Assembly: GCA_964581385.1 (NCBI GenBank) | Contig: CAZOOK010000004.1 | Span: 141,979-205,978 of the forward strand | DNA: 64,000 nucleotides | Origin: CAZOOK01 sp964581385 | GTDB lineage: Bacteria; Pseudomonadota; Gammaproteobacteria; Nevskiales; Nevskiaceae | Direction: 5' to 3' | Shown: positions 1 through 8,109 of the stretch, in pieces | Position numbering within the stretch: position 1 is the stretch's first letter | Layout: each line of letters opens with the position of its first letter | The notes under the pieces: generated by a model | What the model was told of the DNA's origin: nothing | Database searches by the model: none | Seen by the model: the letters and a program-made list of their open reading frames with translations, nothing else | Made by a program: the position numbers and the translations under genes

Positions 1-111
1 GCCAAGAACACGTTCTCGATCTGCTGCACTGATGACCGCGGACACATCGTACTGCGAAAAACCGTTTCCCGAAGTGAGCTGTTGGTCTTCTTCTCGCAGC
101 AGCACGCGTAG
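1..111 (+). pseudogene. IS110-family transposase N-terminal remnant
   Basis: The window opens inside an open frame that begins AKNTFSICCTDDRG and continues GHIVLRKTVSR before a TAG at 109-111. IS110-family transposases start with a short segment in which DLAKNVF is followed by a D..G.VVLRK.LSR motif, so this looks like the first ~45 residues of such an enzyme minus its start, which lies off the window. The frame stops where an interspersed palindromic repeat begins, and no downstream transposase sequence (DEDD core or Tnp20 domain) is visible. This suggests a decayed or truncated copy. Identification rests on motif resemblance only. Confidence 0.55.
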
Positions 112-150
112 GTCGGATTAACCGACGAAGGCGGTGTAATCCGACGATCG
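107..150. repeat. short palindromic intergenic repeat
   Basis: A 9-bp stem (GTCGGATTA at 112-120 with TAATCCGAC at 137-145) encloses a 16-base loop. The TAGGTCGGATTA wording is the style of short repeats scattered between genes in many proteobacterial genomes, and related sequences recur at 18741-18789 and 63935-63988. It directly abuts the transposase remnant and supplies its stop codon. Confidence 0.5.
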
Positions 151-273
151 CGACCGGCCGGAATGGGCTGGTCACGACGACATACCGACCTTCTTCGGTA
201 GCGTGCCAGAACATGCCATTAACTTGTGCGGTCGAGGTGTCACAAAGCGGTCGTGCACCGAGCCAACTTTGAA

Positions 274-355
274 GGTTGAAGCTGAGCGCAGCGAAGCCCA
301 ACTTCTGTGGTGCTCAGGAACGTCAATTGTTGGGGTTCGCGAGCTCACCTCAACC
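274..355. repeat. inverted pair of GGTTGA/AGCGAAGCCC repeats
   Basis: Two related 27-29 base units face each other. The left (274-302) begins GGTTGAAGCTGAGCGC and ends AAGCCCAAC; the right (329-355) is an imperfect reverse complement beginning GTTGGGGTTCGCGAGC. They sit just 3' of the minus-strand gene ending at 367 and could form a long imperfect hairpin at the end of its transcript. Confidence 0.5.
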
Positions 356-366
356 TACCGTCCTGA

Positions 367-1719
367 TTAAGGCGGAGTTATCTGTCGTCCGACTACGGTG
401 AACACATCGCTATGAATGTGCGTTCCTACAAAAGCACTCCAAATAGCGACCATGCCGCCGCTGGAATCGACGGCAATGCTTACGCTGCCGTAATTTATAT
501 TGCTTGTCCCATCATCGATCACGAAAGCCGGACCATTGGCACTTCCATCTGCGCTGTAATACTGACCGTCGAATTCACAGCTGGTGTAGCCGCCTGCCAG
601 GTTCGCTGTGTTATTCGTTACAGTAACGAATCCGCCGGATGGCATCATCGCCAATGCAGTGCTACCGCAGCGACCGTTGTTCGGCGGCATCAAGATGCTA
701 CCGAGTGAAGAGCCAGAAGCTGAGTAGCGGTTGAGGTTTTGGCCCGATAGCACGGCAAAATTGCCGGCGGCATCAGAGACGACGGCATCGACAAGATAGG
801 GGGAGACGCCGGCTGGGATATTAGTCAACGCAATTTTGAGACCCGTCTTCGCGAGGTAAGGGTTGTACCACTGCGCGTAGGCTTCCGTCGCAGAGTCAAA
901 CACCATCAACACGTTGCCGTTATCGAGCATGGGCGTGCTGCCTACAAGCAGGCTGCCAGAACCAAATGCATTGCCGGTTGCCACCGGTGTCTCCCATCTG
1001 CGGGCCACTCCGTTCGCGCGGTATGCAGCGGCGTAGGATTTGTAAGCTTCGCTGCTGAGGCAGGCCAGGCCGGCAACGCTTACATAGCAGGCGTACGTGG
1101 TCGTCGTCTTGTTCCAGGCAACAGCGAAATCGCCGTTGGAATCCATGGCAACCCGCGGCATCCCGGTTTGGATACCTTCCGCCAAAAAGAATCTGAGCCG
1201 AATATTGTCTAAATCAGGGTAATTGATCGGCGCGGACCCGATGTTCAAGGCGGTGCCTTTGGCAACACCGGCGACGCTGTAGCGCTGCGCTTTAAGTTCG
1301 CCCGCATGCTTCCCGAGCTGTCCATAGGCGCCCTGCGACTCGATCCAGCTTGCGACAAAATCTCCATCGGAATCCATCGCAACAGCGGCGTTGCTGGCGT
1401 AGACGTTGTCACCCAGCGCAATTTCTGGACTCAGTGGAACGCCATCACCGGTAAACGAACGCACAGCGGCCTGCCCGTTATAGCCGGAACCGTCGGACAT
1501 CTCTTCTTGCCATGCGACCGCGAAATTGCCCGAGGATCCGCGCCCCACCGACACCGTCGGGTATCGGTAAGCCCCACTAGTGACCGTAAACAGAGGCCCT
1601 ACGTTCGCGGTGCCGGCCGCAGAAGCCGCGCCGGGGCTGCTACAGAAGGCGGCTGTTATAGCCGAGGCAAACAACGAACGCACGAAATAAGACCGAACAA
1701 CCTTTTTGTTCTGTGGCAT
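367..1719 (-). CDS. secreted repeat protein, possible beta-propeller
   Basis: This 450-residue protein has a signal peptide: basic residues, a hydrophobic run SLFASAITAAF, then SSPGAASA as a likely cleavage region near residue 34. The mature part repeats a short signature of the form D-S-D/N-G-D-F-V/A-x-x-W several times (for example MDSDGDFVASW, MDSNGDFAVAWN, SDAAGNFAVLSG and VDSSGGMVAIWS), with spacing typical of beta-rich blades. It is probably exported and folds as a propeller or similar beta structure. No catalytic motif, lipobox or C-terminal sorting signal is visible. It appears monocistronic. The family is not recognised and the function is unknown. Confidence 0.7.
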   Translation of the reverse strand: MPQNKKVVRSYFVRSLFASAITAAFCSSPGAASAAGTANVGPLFTVTSGAYRYPTVSVGRGSSGNFAVAWQEEMSDGSGYNGQAAVRSFTGDGVPLSPEIALGDNVYASNAAVAMDSDGDFVASWIESQGAYGQLGKHAGELKAQRYSVAGVAKGTALNIGSAPINYPDLDNIRLRFFLAEGIQTGMPRVAMDSNGDFAVAWNKTTTTYACYVSVAGLACLSSEAYKSYAAAYRANGVARRWETPVATGNAFGSGSLLVGSTPMLDNGNVLMVFDSATEAYAQWYNPYLAKTGLKIALTNIPAGVSPYLVDAVVSDAAGNFAVLSGQNLNRYSASGSSLGSILMPPNNGRCGSTALAMMPSGGFVTVTNNTANLAGGYTSCEFDGQYYSADGSANGPAFVIDDGTSNINYGSVSIAVDSSGGMVAIWSAFVGTHIHSDVFTVVGRQITPP

Positions 1720-2079
1720 GTCTCGCTCCCCGATAATCGTTCCGCTAACCCATCGGAAACAGCCCGGATTCTTTTGCTACCTAATTTAGGGTTTCCTAAA
1801 TAGGTCGGTTCACCGTTGCGTACGCAAAGACCCTTCCCACCGATCGTAACCGTTGTTCTTTAGCATTTGCTACCGCTAGCACAAAGACTCGGAACATGGC
1901 ACCTCAGATTGATCACGAAGGACAGTATGCCTTCTCTTACCCGTACGCTGTCCATCTGTATACAGTCCTTTGTGACGTAGTTCACAGTTGTCCTTAGGTT
2001 GGGCGCGACGCACAGTGTCGCTGCCATCCGAAAAAAGGATGACGCGGTGGTCAGGCTGCAGCGCTCTCCAGTGGATCGC
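1720..2079. other. gene-free stretch with an A/T-rich inverted repeat
   Basis: About 360 bases separate two minus-strand genes. The one structured item is a near-perfect inverted repeat at 1779-1805: ACCTAATTTAGG, four spacer bases, CCTAAATAGGT, with one bulged base. It lies 60-85 bases upstream of the start codon at 1719, where an operator or promoter would be expected. It is A/T-rich with no T-tract, so it is unlikely to be a terminator. I see no convincing coding sequence here. Confidence 0.4.
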
Positions 2080-2871
2080 TTACAGCCGCGCAAGCAACTC
2101 CGACTTTTTTGTTTTGAACTCCTCATCGGACAGGATGCCTTTCTGATGCAGATTGGCCAGGCGTTCGATTGCGCTCACGATTTCGTCTTGTGATTGTATT
2201 GAGCCGCCGAACGTTTGCTGAGGGGATGCCGGCGGAAGTGGGGGTGCGAACTGCGGCGGCGGTTCCGGCGCCTGAAACGGAGCAGTCGCCGGTTGCTGCG
2301 GGGTGGGGCTGACCATCGGCAGGCTGTCAACGGTGAAGGTGCCGAATTGACTGCTAAACGACAGTGAGCCGGCATAGCCGCCTTGCTGCTGCTGCACACC
2401 GCCGATCTGGTGGTCCAGCGTGTCATACACCGAAATCTGTCCATTGCGCGAAATGGCGAGCCGCCGCGTTTGCGGGAAGTACGCATAGCGCGAATCGTTC
2501 TGGCCGCCGGTCGAACTTGGGTTGCCGAGTTCACCCGGCCACCAGGCGTTGCCGGACACGATGAACCCACCGCCCATGTTCTGCGCAGGCGGCGGAAGGA
2601 AAACCTGCTGGTTGCTCAGCAGCGAAGACAGCTCTGAGCACAGTCCGCTCACCGTTGCCTGCAAGCCGTGGTTGAACATGTCCCCGACCATGGTCATGCC
2701 ACCGCGCATCCACTGGCCGCCACCGCCGAGTTCGGAGTGGTAAAACTGCGCCATTGAGCCCCCGCCGGCGGATACCGCAAACAACATCGTCCTGACTGCA
2801 TCCTCGCTGATGCGGTACCGCTGTGCCAGATCCTGTATTGCTTGGTTGCCCGCGGGCGTTAGTTGTTGCAT
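2080..2871 (-). CDS. SHOCT-domain protein
   Basis: From the ATG at 2871 (MQQLTPAGNQ) this encodes 263 residues. The N-terminal ~45 residues look helical (AIQDLAQRYRISEDAVRTML). A glycine-rich middle carries tryptophan and tyrosine, then comes a proline/glutamine-rich linker. The last ~35 residues form a SHOCT domain: IERLANLHQKGILSDEEF followed by KTKKSELLARL. SHOCT domains are short C-terminal helical modules of unknown function, often found in membrane or stress proteins. A longer frame continues upstream of 2871, but the chosen start gives the natural N-terminus. No signal peptide is seen, so it is probably cytoplasmic. Confidence 0.75.
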   Translation of the reverse strand: MQQLTPAGNQAIQDLAQRYRISEDAVRTMLFAVSAGGGSMAQFYHSELGGGGQWMRGGMTMVGDMFNHGLQATVSGLCSELSSLLSNQQVFLPPPAQNMGGGFIVSGNAWWPGELGNPSSTGGQNDSRYAYFPQTRRLAISRNGQISVYDTLDHQIGGVQQQQGGYAGSLSFSSQFGTFTVDSLPMVSPTPQQPATAPFQAPEPPPQFAPPLPPASPQQTFGGSIQSQDEIVSAIERLANLHQKGILSDEEFKTKKSELLARL

Positions 2872-3121
2872 GGCTATTCTTCGGTTTGCTTGGCGCCAAG
2901 CCAAGCGTAGTTGTATTCGGGGTGCTGACGACGACGGCGCCCGCATTCCCTACATTTTGGTCATGGGTTGGTCTTTCAGGTAACCAACCTGTGAAATTCA
3001 TGCATGTGAATAATCGAATTGCAATTCTCTATTCGCACGCCTTGTGCCATTCGTTCGCCATTGCGCCTCAGAATCGAAGTTCGCATCTCTGACGCGTAAA
3101 CATTGCACCGTTGTTGACAGG

Positions 3122-3976
3122 CTATTGCTGGGGACTCTGCGGCGGGTGGTTGCGGCTTACCCCCTCATTCAGCACATCCAGATTCCCCAGAAACGGAATG
3201 GCGCTGTTGCCAACGACCGTCGGCAAATGACCATCCCACTTGTCAATCGCGAGCCGCTGCAAAATTTCGAGTGAGATCGTCTGCTGCAGAAGTTTCTGCG
3301 CCTCCGCCTGGCCGGTCGCTTCTGCAATCTTTTGCTGTGCTACAACCTTGGCTTTTTCCAAGTCGTAGCTGGCTTGCTGCGCATGCTGTTGAGCCACTTG
3401 TTTCTGCTCGATGGCCTGCGCGAATTCCGGCGAGAAACTGAAATCAACGATGTTGACGGAATCGACGATCACTCGATAGGGCGTCATCGCCGTTCGGATT
3501 TCATCCTCGATCTTACTGCGCACCCCGTCGCGTTCGGTGATGAGGCTCTCCGCACCGTAATGCGCCGTGACCGCCTTGACGGCGTTGCTGATCGCCGGCT
3601 GGATGATGCGGGTGACCAATGCAGATTCGAAGCCGATGTTCTGGTACACCCATTCGGCATCCGCGCCCTGGATGTGCCAGTTCACTGCAACCGTCGTGGT
3701 GACGTTCTGCAAATCCTGGCTGGCGGAGGTTTCCGCCGCTTGACTGTTCTGGATTTGCACATCCAGCTTGGCAACCGACTGCATGAGCGGGATCTTCATG
3801 TGCAGACCCGGTTCCAGCACGCCCGATTGCACAGCACCCCAGTTCATCAGCACGCCGCGCTGACCAGGGCCGATCTCGACAAAGACATCGGAAAAAAGAA
3901 TGAAGAGGGCGACGATGATGCCGATCGCGATCCCGAGCGTGCCAACGGGGTTATTCAAGTTCCTGCTTCCTGCCAT
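3122..3976 (-). CDS. prohibitin-like SPFH/band-7 membrane protein
   Basis: The 284-residue product has one N-terminal transmembrane helix (about residues 13-35) followed by an SPFH/band-7 domain: IGPGQRGVLMNWGAVQSGVL, then EPGLHMKIP. Next comes a long alanine/glutamine-rich coiled coil (EQKQVAQQHAQQASYDLEKA) and a short C-terminal tail. This matches bacterial prohibitin homologues and HflK/HflC relatives, which oligomerise on the inner membrane and organise proteases or membrane microdomains. No hflK partner, FtsH or NfeD gene is adjacent, so the stand-alone prohibitin type fits best. The gene is transcribed alone from the 3977-4281 intergenic region. Confidence 0.85.
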   Translation of the reverse strand: MAGSRNLNNPVGTLGIAIGIIVALFILFSDVFVEIGPGQRGVLMNWGAVQSGVLEPGLHMKIPLMQSVAKLDVQIQNSQAAETSASQDLQNVTTTVAVNWHIQGADAEWVYQNIGFESALVTRIIQPAISNAVKAVTAHYGAESLITERDGVRSKIEDEIRTAMTPYRVIVDSVNIVDFSFSPEFAQAIEQKQVAQQHAQQASYDLEKAKVVAQQKIAEATGQAEAQKLLQQTISLEILQRLAIDKWDGHLPTVVGNSAIPFLGNLDVLNEGVSRNHPPQSPQQ

Positions 3977-4281
3977 AACGATTGTTTCCTGTGACGTGTC
4001 TGCGCTACGGACGAAGTCTCGTCAGGTAAAGCGGAACTTCGGGATGATAGCAGTGCAGCACCCGTACGTGTCGACTGACTGAACACGCCCGTGAAGCGTC
4101 AATTGCGGGATCGTAGAATGCGATGGCGCGCGTCTGGAAGCGGCACCACAGCGCGGACAGGCTGAAGTCCTCGACGCGCGGCTGACCCGTTAGCCCGCGC
4201 CCGAACGCTCACCAATCATGTTGGATTTGCGTGACGCAAGCGGTATCGTCGCACCTCGCTTGATCCTGCCCCGAACTACGC
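3977..4281. other. divergent intergenic region, no gene seen
   Basis: This stretch of about 305 bases lies between the divergently read SPFH gene and tex and must hold both promoters. A TATCAT-like hexamer on the minus strand near 4048 is a weak -10 candidate for the SPFH gene. I found no hairpin, RNA gene or small coding region that I would defend. Confidence 0.4.
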
Positions 4282-6603
4282 ATGAACGCTGCTGCCGACC
4301 GCTCCCGACTGGACATCCTGAAGACCATCGCCATCGAGATCGGCGCGCAGCCAAGACAGGTCGAGGCGGCGGTGGATCTGCTCGACGAGGGCGCGACGGT
4401 TCCGTTCATCGCGCGCTATCGCAAGGAAGTCACCGGCGGGCTGGACGATACGCAGTTGCGCAAGCTCGAGGAACGACTCGGCTATCTGCGCGAGCTTGAA
4501 AGCCGCCGCGCCACAGTGATCGAATCGATCCGCAGTCAGGACAAGCTCACCGGGGAACTCGAAGCGCGGCTGCTGGCGGCCATGACGAAATCCGATCTTG
4601 AAGATCTGTATCTGCCGTACAAGCCGAAGCGTCGCACGCGCGCCGAGATAGCGCGTGAACGCGGCCTGGAGCCGCTGGCCGTTCTGTTGCTGCAGAACCG
4701 CGCACTGATCCCGAGCGACGCCGCGCAGGCGTATGTGCAAGGCGAGGTTGCCGACGTGAAAGCGGCACTCGAAGGCGCGCGCGATATCCTGATGGAACGC
4801 TTTGCCGAGGACGCGGCGCTGCTGGGCCGGCTGCGCCAGTACCTGCGTGACCGCGGCGTATTGCGCTCGCGCGTGATCGAGGGCAAGGCGGATGCGGGGA
4901 CCAAGTTCTCGGATTACTTCGACCACCATGAGCCGTGGTCGAAGGTCGCGGGCCACCGCGCGCTGGCGATGATGCGCGGGCGCAACGAGGAAATCCTGAG
5001 CCTGGAAATCGAGATCGACACCGACGATTCGGCGCCGTTCAAACCCGTCGAACACATGATCGCCGCCACGCAGGCCATCCGTGCGGACGACACCGCCGCC
5101 GATGCTTGGCTGATGAGCGTTGTGCGCTGGACCTGGCGCACGAAGCTCTCGATCAATCTCTCCGTGGATTTGATGGTCGAGCTGCGCAACCGTGCCGAGG
5201 CCGAGGCGATCGATGTGTTTGCCCGCAATCTGAAGGAGCTGCTGCTGGCGGCGCCCGCCGGCTCGCGGCCGACGCTTGGGCTCGATCCCGGCATCCGCAC
5301 CGGTGTGAAGATCGCCACCATCGACGGCACCGGCAAGGTACTGGAGACGGCGACGATTTACCAATTCCAGCCGCGCAACGATGTGCGCGGGGCGCAGGCG
5401 GAGCTGGTGCGCCTGATCAAGAAACATGGCATCGAGCTGATCGCCATCGGCAATGGCACCGCCAGTCGTGAAACCGAAAAGCTGGTGACGGATTTGTTGT
5501 CGATGCTACCGGAGCCGCATCCGCGCAAGGTGATCGTGAGCGAGGCCGGCGCTTCGGTGTACTCGGCTTCCGAAACGGCGGCCAAGGAATTTCCGGGCCT
5601 CGATGTCTCGCTGCGCGGTGCGGTGTCCATCGCCCGCCGCTTGCAGGATCCGCTGGCGGAACTGGTGAAGATCGACCCGAAATCGATCGGCGTCGGCCAG
5701 TATCAGCACGATGTCGATCAATCGCGGCTTGCGAAGTCGCTGGACGCCGTGGTGGAAGACGCGGTCAATGCGGTCGGCGTGGATCTCAACACGGCATCGG
5801 CGCCGCTGCTGGCACGCGTCTCCGGCCTCGGCGGCACGCTGGCCGAATCGATCGTGGTCCATCGCGATCAGCACGGCGCATTCCGCACGCGCAAGCAGTT
5901 GTTGGAGGTCTCACGCCTTGGTCCCAAGACCTTCGAACAGTGCGCCGGCTTCCTGCGTATCCGCGATGGCGCCGAACCGCTCGATGCCTCCGCAGTGCAT
6001 CCGGAAGCTTATGATCTCGCCAGCCGCATCGTGAACGCCTGCGGCCGCGACCTGCGCAGCCTGATGGGCGACAGCACGGTGTTGAAAAAACTCGATCCGC
6101 GCCGGTTCATGGACGAGCGTTTCGGGCTGCCTACGGTGCGCGATCTCATCGCCGAACTCGAAAAGCCGGGCCGCGACCCGCGCCCGGAATTCCGCACCGC
6201 TACCTTCGCCGACGGGATCAATGAAGTCGCAGACCTGAAGCCCGGCATGATGCTGGAAGGCACGGTGACCAACGTCGCCGCCTTCGGCGCGTTTGTCGAT
6301 ATCGGTGTGCACCAGGACGGGCTCGTGCACGTTTCGCAACTCGCCGACCGCTTCGTGAAGAATCCGCACGATGTCGTCAAAGCCGGACAGATCGTGAAAG
6401 TACGCGTCGTCGAAGTGGACCTGAAGCGTCAGCGCATCGCCTTGTCGATGAAGAAGGACGATGGCACCGCCACACCCGTCCCAGGAACACGCGGCGACCG
6501 CGACCGCGCATCGGGTCAGCCCACCACCAAACCAGCCATGACTGCCGCACCGATCCGAGGCTCGCTGGGGTCGGCGCTGGCGGATGCATTCAAAAGGAAA
6601 TAA
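4282..6603 (+). CDS. tex: Tex-family transcription accessory RNA-binding protein
   Basis: The 773 residues match the length and domain order of Tex. They comprise an N-terminal helical region (ETAVDLLDEGATVPFIARYR-like segment near residue 25), a YqgF/RNase-H-like fold near 330-460 (TLGLDPGIRTGVKIATIDG) and helix-hairpin-helix repeats near 495-560 (VDLNTASAPLLARVSGLG). A single C-terminal S1 domain lies near 650-720 (GTVTNVAAFGAFVDIGVHQD). Tex binds nucleic acid and influences transcription and stress or virulence phenotypes in several bacteria; its precise role is not settled. A short charged tail follows the S1 domain. The gene stands alone and converges on the lipoprotein gene downstream. 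Confidence 0.96.
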   Translation: MNAAADRSRLDILKTIAIEIGAQPRQVEAAVDLLDEGATVPFIARYRKEVTGGLDDTQLRKLEERLGYLRELESRRATVIESIRSQDKLTGELEARLLAAMTKSDLEDLYLPYKPKRRTRAEIARERGLEPLAVLLLQNRALIPSDAAQAYVQGEVADVKAALEGARDILMERFAEDAALLGRLRQYLRDRGVLRSRVIEGKADAGTKFSDYFDHHEPWSKVAGHRALAMMRGRNEEILSLEIEIDTDDSAPFKPVEHMIAATQAIRADDTAADAWLMSVVRWTWRTKLSINLSVDLMVELRNRAEAEAIDVFARNLKELLLAAPAGSRPTLGLDPGIRTGVKIATIDGTGKVLETATIYQFQPRNDVRGAQAELVRLIKKHGIELIAIGNGTASRETEKLVTDLLSMLPEPHPRKVIVSEAGASVYSASETAAKEFPGLDVSLRGAVSIARRLQDPLAELVKIDPKSIGVGQYQHDVDQSRLAKSLDAVVEDAVNAVGVDLNTASAPLLARVSGLGGTLAESIVVHRDQHGAFRTRKQLLEVSRLGPKTFEQCAGFLRIRDGAEPLDASAVHPEAYDLASRIVNACGRDLRSLMGDSTVLKKLDPRRFMDERFGLPTVRDLIAELEKPGRDPRPEFRTATFADGINEVADLKPGMMLEGTVTNVAAFGAFVDIGVHQDGLVHVSQLADRFVKNPHDVVKAGQIVKVRVVEVDLKRQRIALSMKKDDGTATPVPGTRGDRDRASGQPTTKPAMTAAPIRGSLGSALADAFKRK

Positions 6604-6685
6604 GCCAGCTTGAATTTTGGCTGCCTGATTGCCGCCGTTCGCGACTGGCAGAAAGGGGCTGGCTGCTGCCAACCAGTGACTCTTG

Positions 6686-7195
6686 CTACTTCGCCAGATA
6701 GGCGCGCAGTTGCGGATCGTTGAGCAACTTCATCACGCCTTCGGCGATGCAGCCATCGATATCCTGGACCGGGCTGCCGCTGGAGTGCGGCACAGTCATG
6801 CTGACCACATTGCCGTCGCCAAGTGTGGCGTCGAACGTGATCTTGCTGTTGTAGTAGAACGCGACGTAATCGCTCTGAATATAGGTGACCTTGAGGGCGA
6901 TGCTCTTGTCGCTGCCGTCATGCGCGCGCGCGGCCTTGTGCAGCTCCTTGTTCGCCTGCTGCACCATCACCTCGGTGACCTTGTGATAGTCAGACTGGTA
7001 TTTGATGCCGGAGCCGGACATGACGATCTGCGGATCGCTGGAGGTCTGGGCGTTACTGATGCTTACCGTGCCGGCGACGTCCATCGGCGGGATCAGGCCA
7101 TCACGCAGCGGGTATTCCGCCGGGGTGAACGACAGCGTGGCGCAGGCTTGAAGCAGAAGCGGCACGCACAGCAAAGAAATCCGCCTTACCGACAT
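6686..7195 (-). CDS. small lipoprotein of unknown function
   Basis: Starting at the ATG at 7195 (preceded by AGGGGAATGAAACC, a good ribosome-binding site) the product has 169 residues. The N-terminus MSVRRISLLCVPLLLQAC is a signal peptide ending in a lipobox-like LLQAC, so the mature protein probably begins with lipidated Cys18. The rest is mixed alpha/beta without a recognised domain. A C-terminal helix (DGCIAEGVMKLLNDPQLRAY) and mid-protein YIQSDYVAFYYN suggest a compact periplasmic domain. A longer frame upstream would put the signal peptide internally and is rejected. Family not recognised. Confidence 0.75.
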   Translation of the reverse strand: MSVRRISLLCVPLLLQACATLSFTPAEYPLRDGLIPPMDVAGTVSISNAQTSSDPQIVMSGSGIKYQSDYHKVTEVMVQQANKELHKAARAHDGSDKSIALKVTYIQSDYVAFYYNSKITFDATLGDGNVVSMTVPHSSGSPVQDIDGCIAEGVMKLLNDPQLRAYLAK

Positions 7196-7736
7196 GGTTT
7201 CATTCCCCTGAGTAGATTGAAATAGCAGGCGCACAGTTATGTTATATGCACGCGCTTATCTCCCAGTAGCTTAGCGGACACGCGCCGGACGATCCAGGGC
7301 TCGGTTCGGTGTGTGACTTGCGACTATTGAAAGGGTTCAGAGCAGATATTCATCCTGGAATCCTCGCAACTTTGTGCCGCGGGCTTGTACCCGAAAGCCG
7401 ACATTCGCCACCGACCGAAATGGGCTGGTGCCCTGTCATGTTATCCATCGCATCAATGCTATCCGCGATGGTGCCTTGTGGGTGCAGCAAGGCAAGACTG
7501 GGGGGAAATTTGAATCGAGATCGAAGGCGAGTTGAAATAGGTTGTCGATCGGGTAACGCGCCGCGCGGCGGCGCACCCCGTTTCAAGTCTGCATCTTGTT
7601 AAAAGCAAACGCGGACAACCACTGAGCTTCGGCGAGAGAGTGAAACCACTTACACGCAACAATCCGTAAAAAATAAATACCTAGCAGTCAAAGTGGATTT
7701 TGTAGAACACGACAGAATTGTAAGTGACTGATTTAT
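7196..7736. other. gene-free stretch upstream of tRNA-Cys
   Basis: About 540 bases contain no supported gene. Short open frames exist on both strands but lack ribosome-binding sites, conserved motifs or typical codon use. In E. coli a tRNA-Leu gene follows tRNA-Cys in this cluster; I looked for one on the minus strand here and did not find it. Confidence 0.45.
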
Positions 7737-7810
7737 TGGAGGCTCGGGCCGGAATTGAACCGACGTACGGGGATTTGCAGTCCCCTGCATCACCACTCTG
7801 CCACCGAGCC
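7737..7810 (-). tRNA. tRNA-Cys (GCA)
   Basis: Read on the minus strand, the acceptor stem GGCTCGG pairs with CCGAGCC, followed by T and an encoded CCA. The anticodon arm is GGGGA-CTGCAAA-TCCCC, giving anticodon GCA, and the T arm contains GGTTCAATTCC. The total is 74 bases including CCA. It follows tRNA-Gly in the same orientation, as in the E. coli glyW-cysT cluster downstream of pgsA. Confidence 0.97.
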
Positions 7811-7915
7811 GTTCCGTCCGGAAACGAAGCGTATAGTCTGCCGGATCAAACGGCACCCGGAGTATCCAGCGAAGACGGGACGATCCCTCGGGCCGGGCCT
7901 TTGCGTGCCCGGAAT

Positions 7916-7940
7916 AAAAAACCTCGTCTTTTAACGAGGT
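7916..7940 (-). terminator. Rho-independent terminator-like hairpin between the two tRNAs
   Basis: On the minus strand a 7-bp stem (ACCTCGT with ACGAGGT, 6-base loop) is followed by a run of six T. It lies just 3' of tRNA-Gly and before tRNA-Cys. It may therefore end or attenuate transcripts from the tRNA-Gly side, or mark a processing boundary. A second short stem (CCGGGC/GCCCGG, 7894-7913) follows. Confidence 0.6.
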
Positions 7941-7958
7941 CGGTAAAAATCAAAATCG

Positions 7959-8034
7959 TGGAGCGGGAAACGAGGTTCGAACTCGCGACCTCAACCTTGG
8001 CAAGGTTGCGCTCTACCAACTGAGCTATTCCCGC
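7959..8034 (-). tRNA. tRNA-Gly (GCC)
   Basis: The minus strand reads GCGGGAATAGCTCAGTTGG and ends CCCGCTCCA. The anticodon loop is CTTGCCAAG, giving GCC, and the T arm is GAGTTCGAACCTC. Length is 76 bases with CCA encoded. Its position downstream of uvrC-pgsA matches the conserved gammaproteobacterial order, except that a MacAB-like operon lies between. Confidence 0.97.
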
Positions 8035-8109
8035 ATCGGACGCGTATTTTCTTAGCCACTGGCACCTATGTCAACACTTGACGGTCAGCCTTCTGCTGCC
8101 ATTACGTGC

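Noticed and set aside
1860..2126. Small minus-strand open frame overlapping the SHOCT gene end
   Set aside because: No ribosome-binding site, composition unlike the neighbours, overlaps a better supported gene.
4276..5427. 383-codon open frame antisense to tex
   Set aside because: Shadow of tex; no motif of any kind.
7309..7602. 97-codon open frame between the lipoprotein and tRNA-Cys genes
   Set aside because: No recognisable domain or ribosome-binding site; the region has only random open frames.
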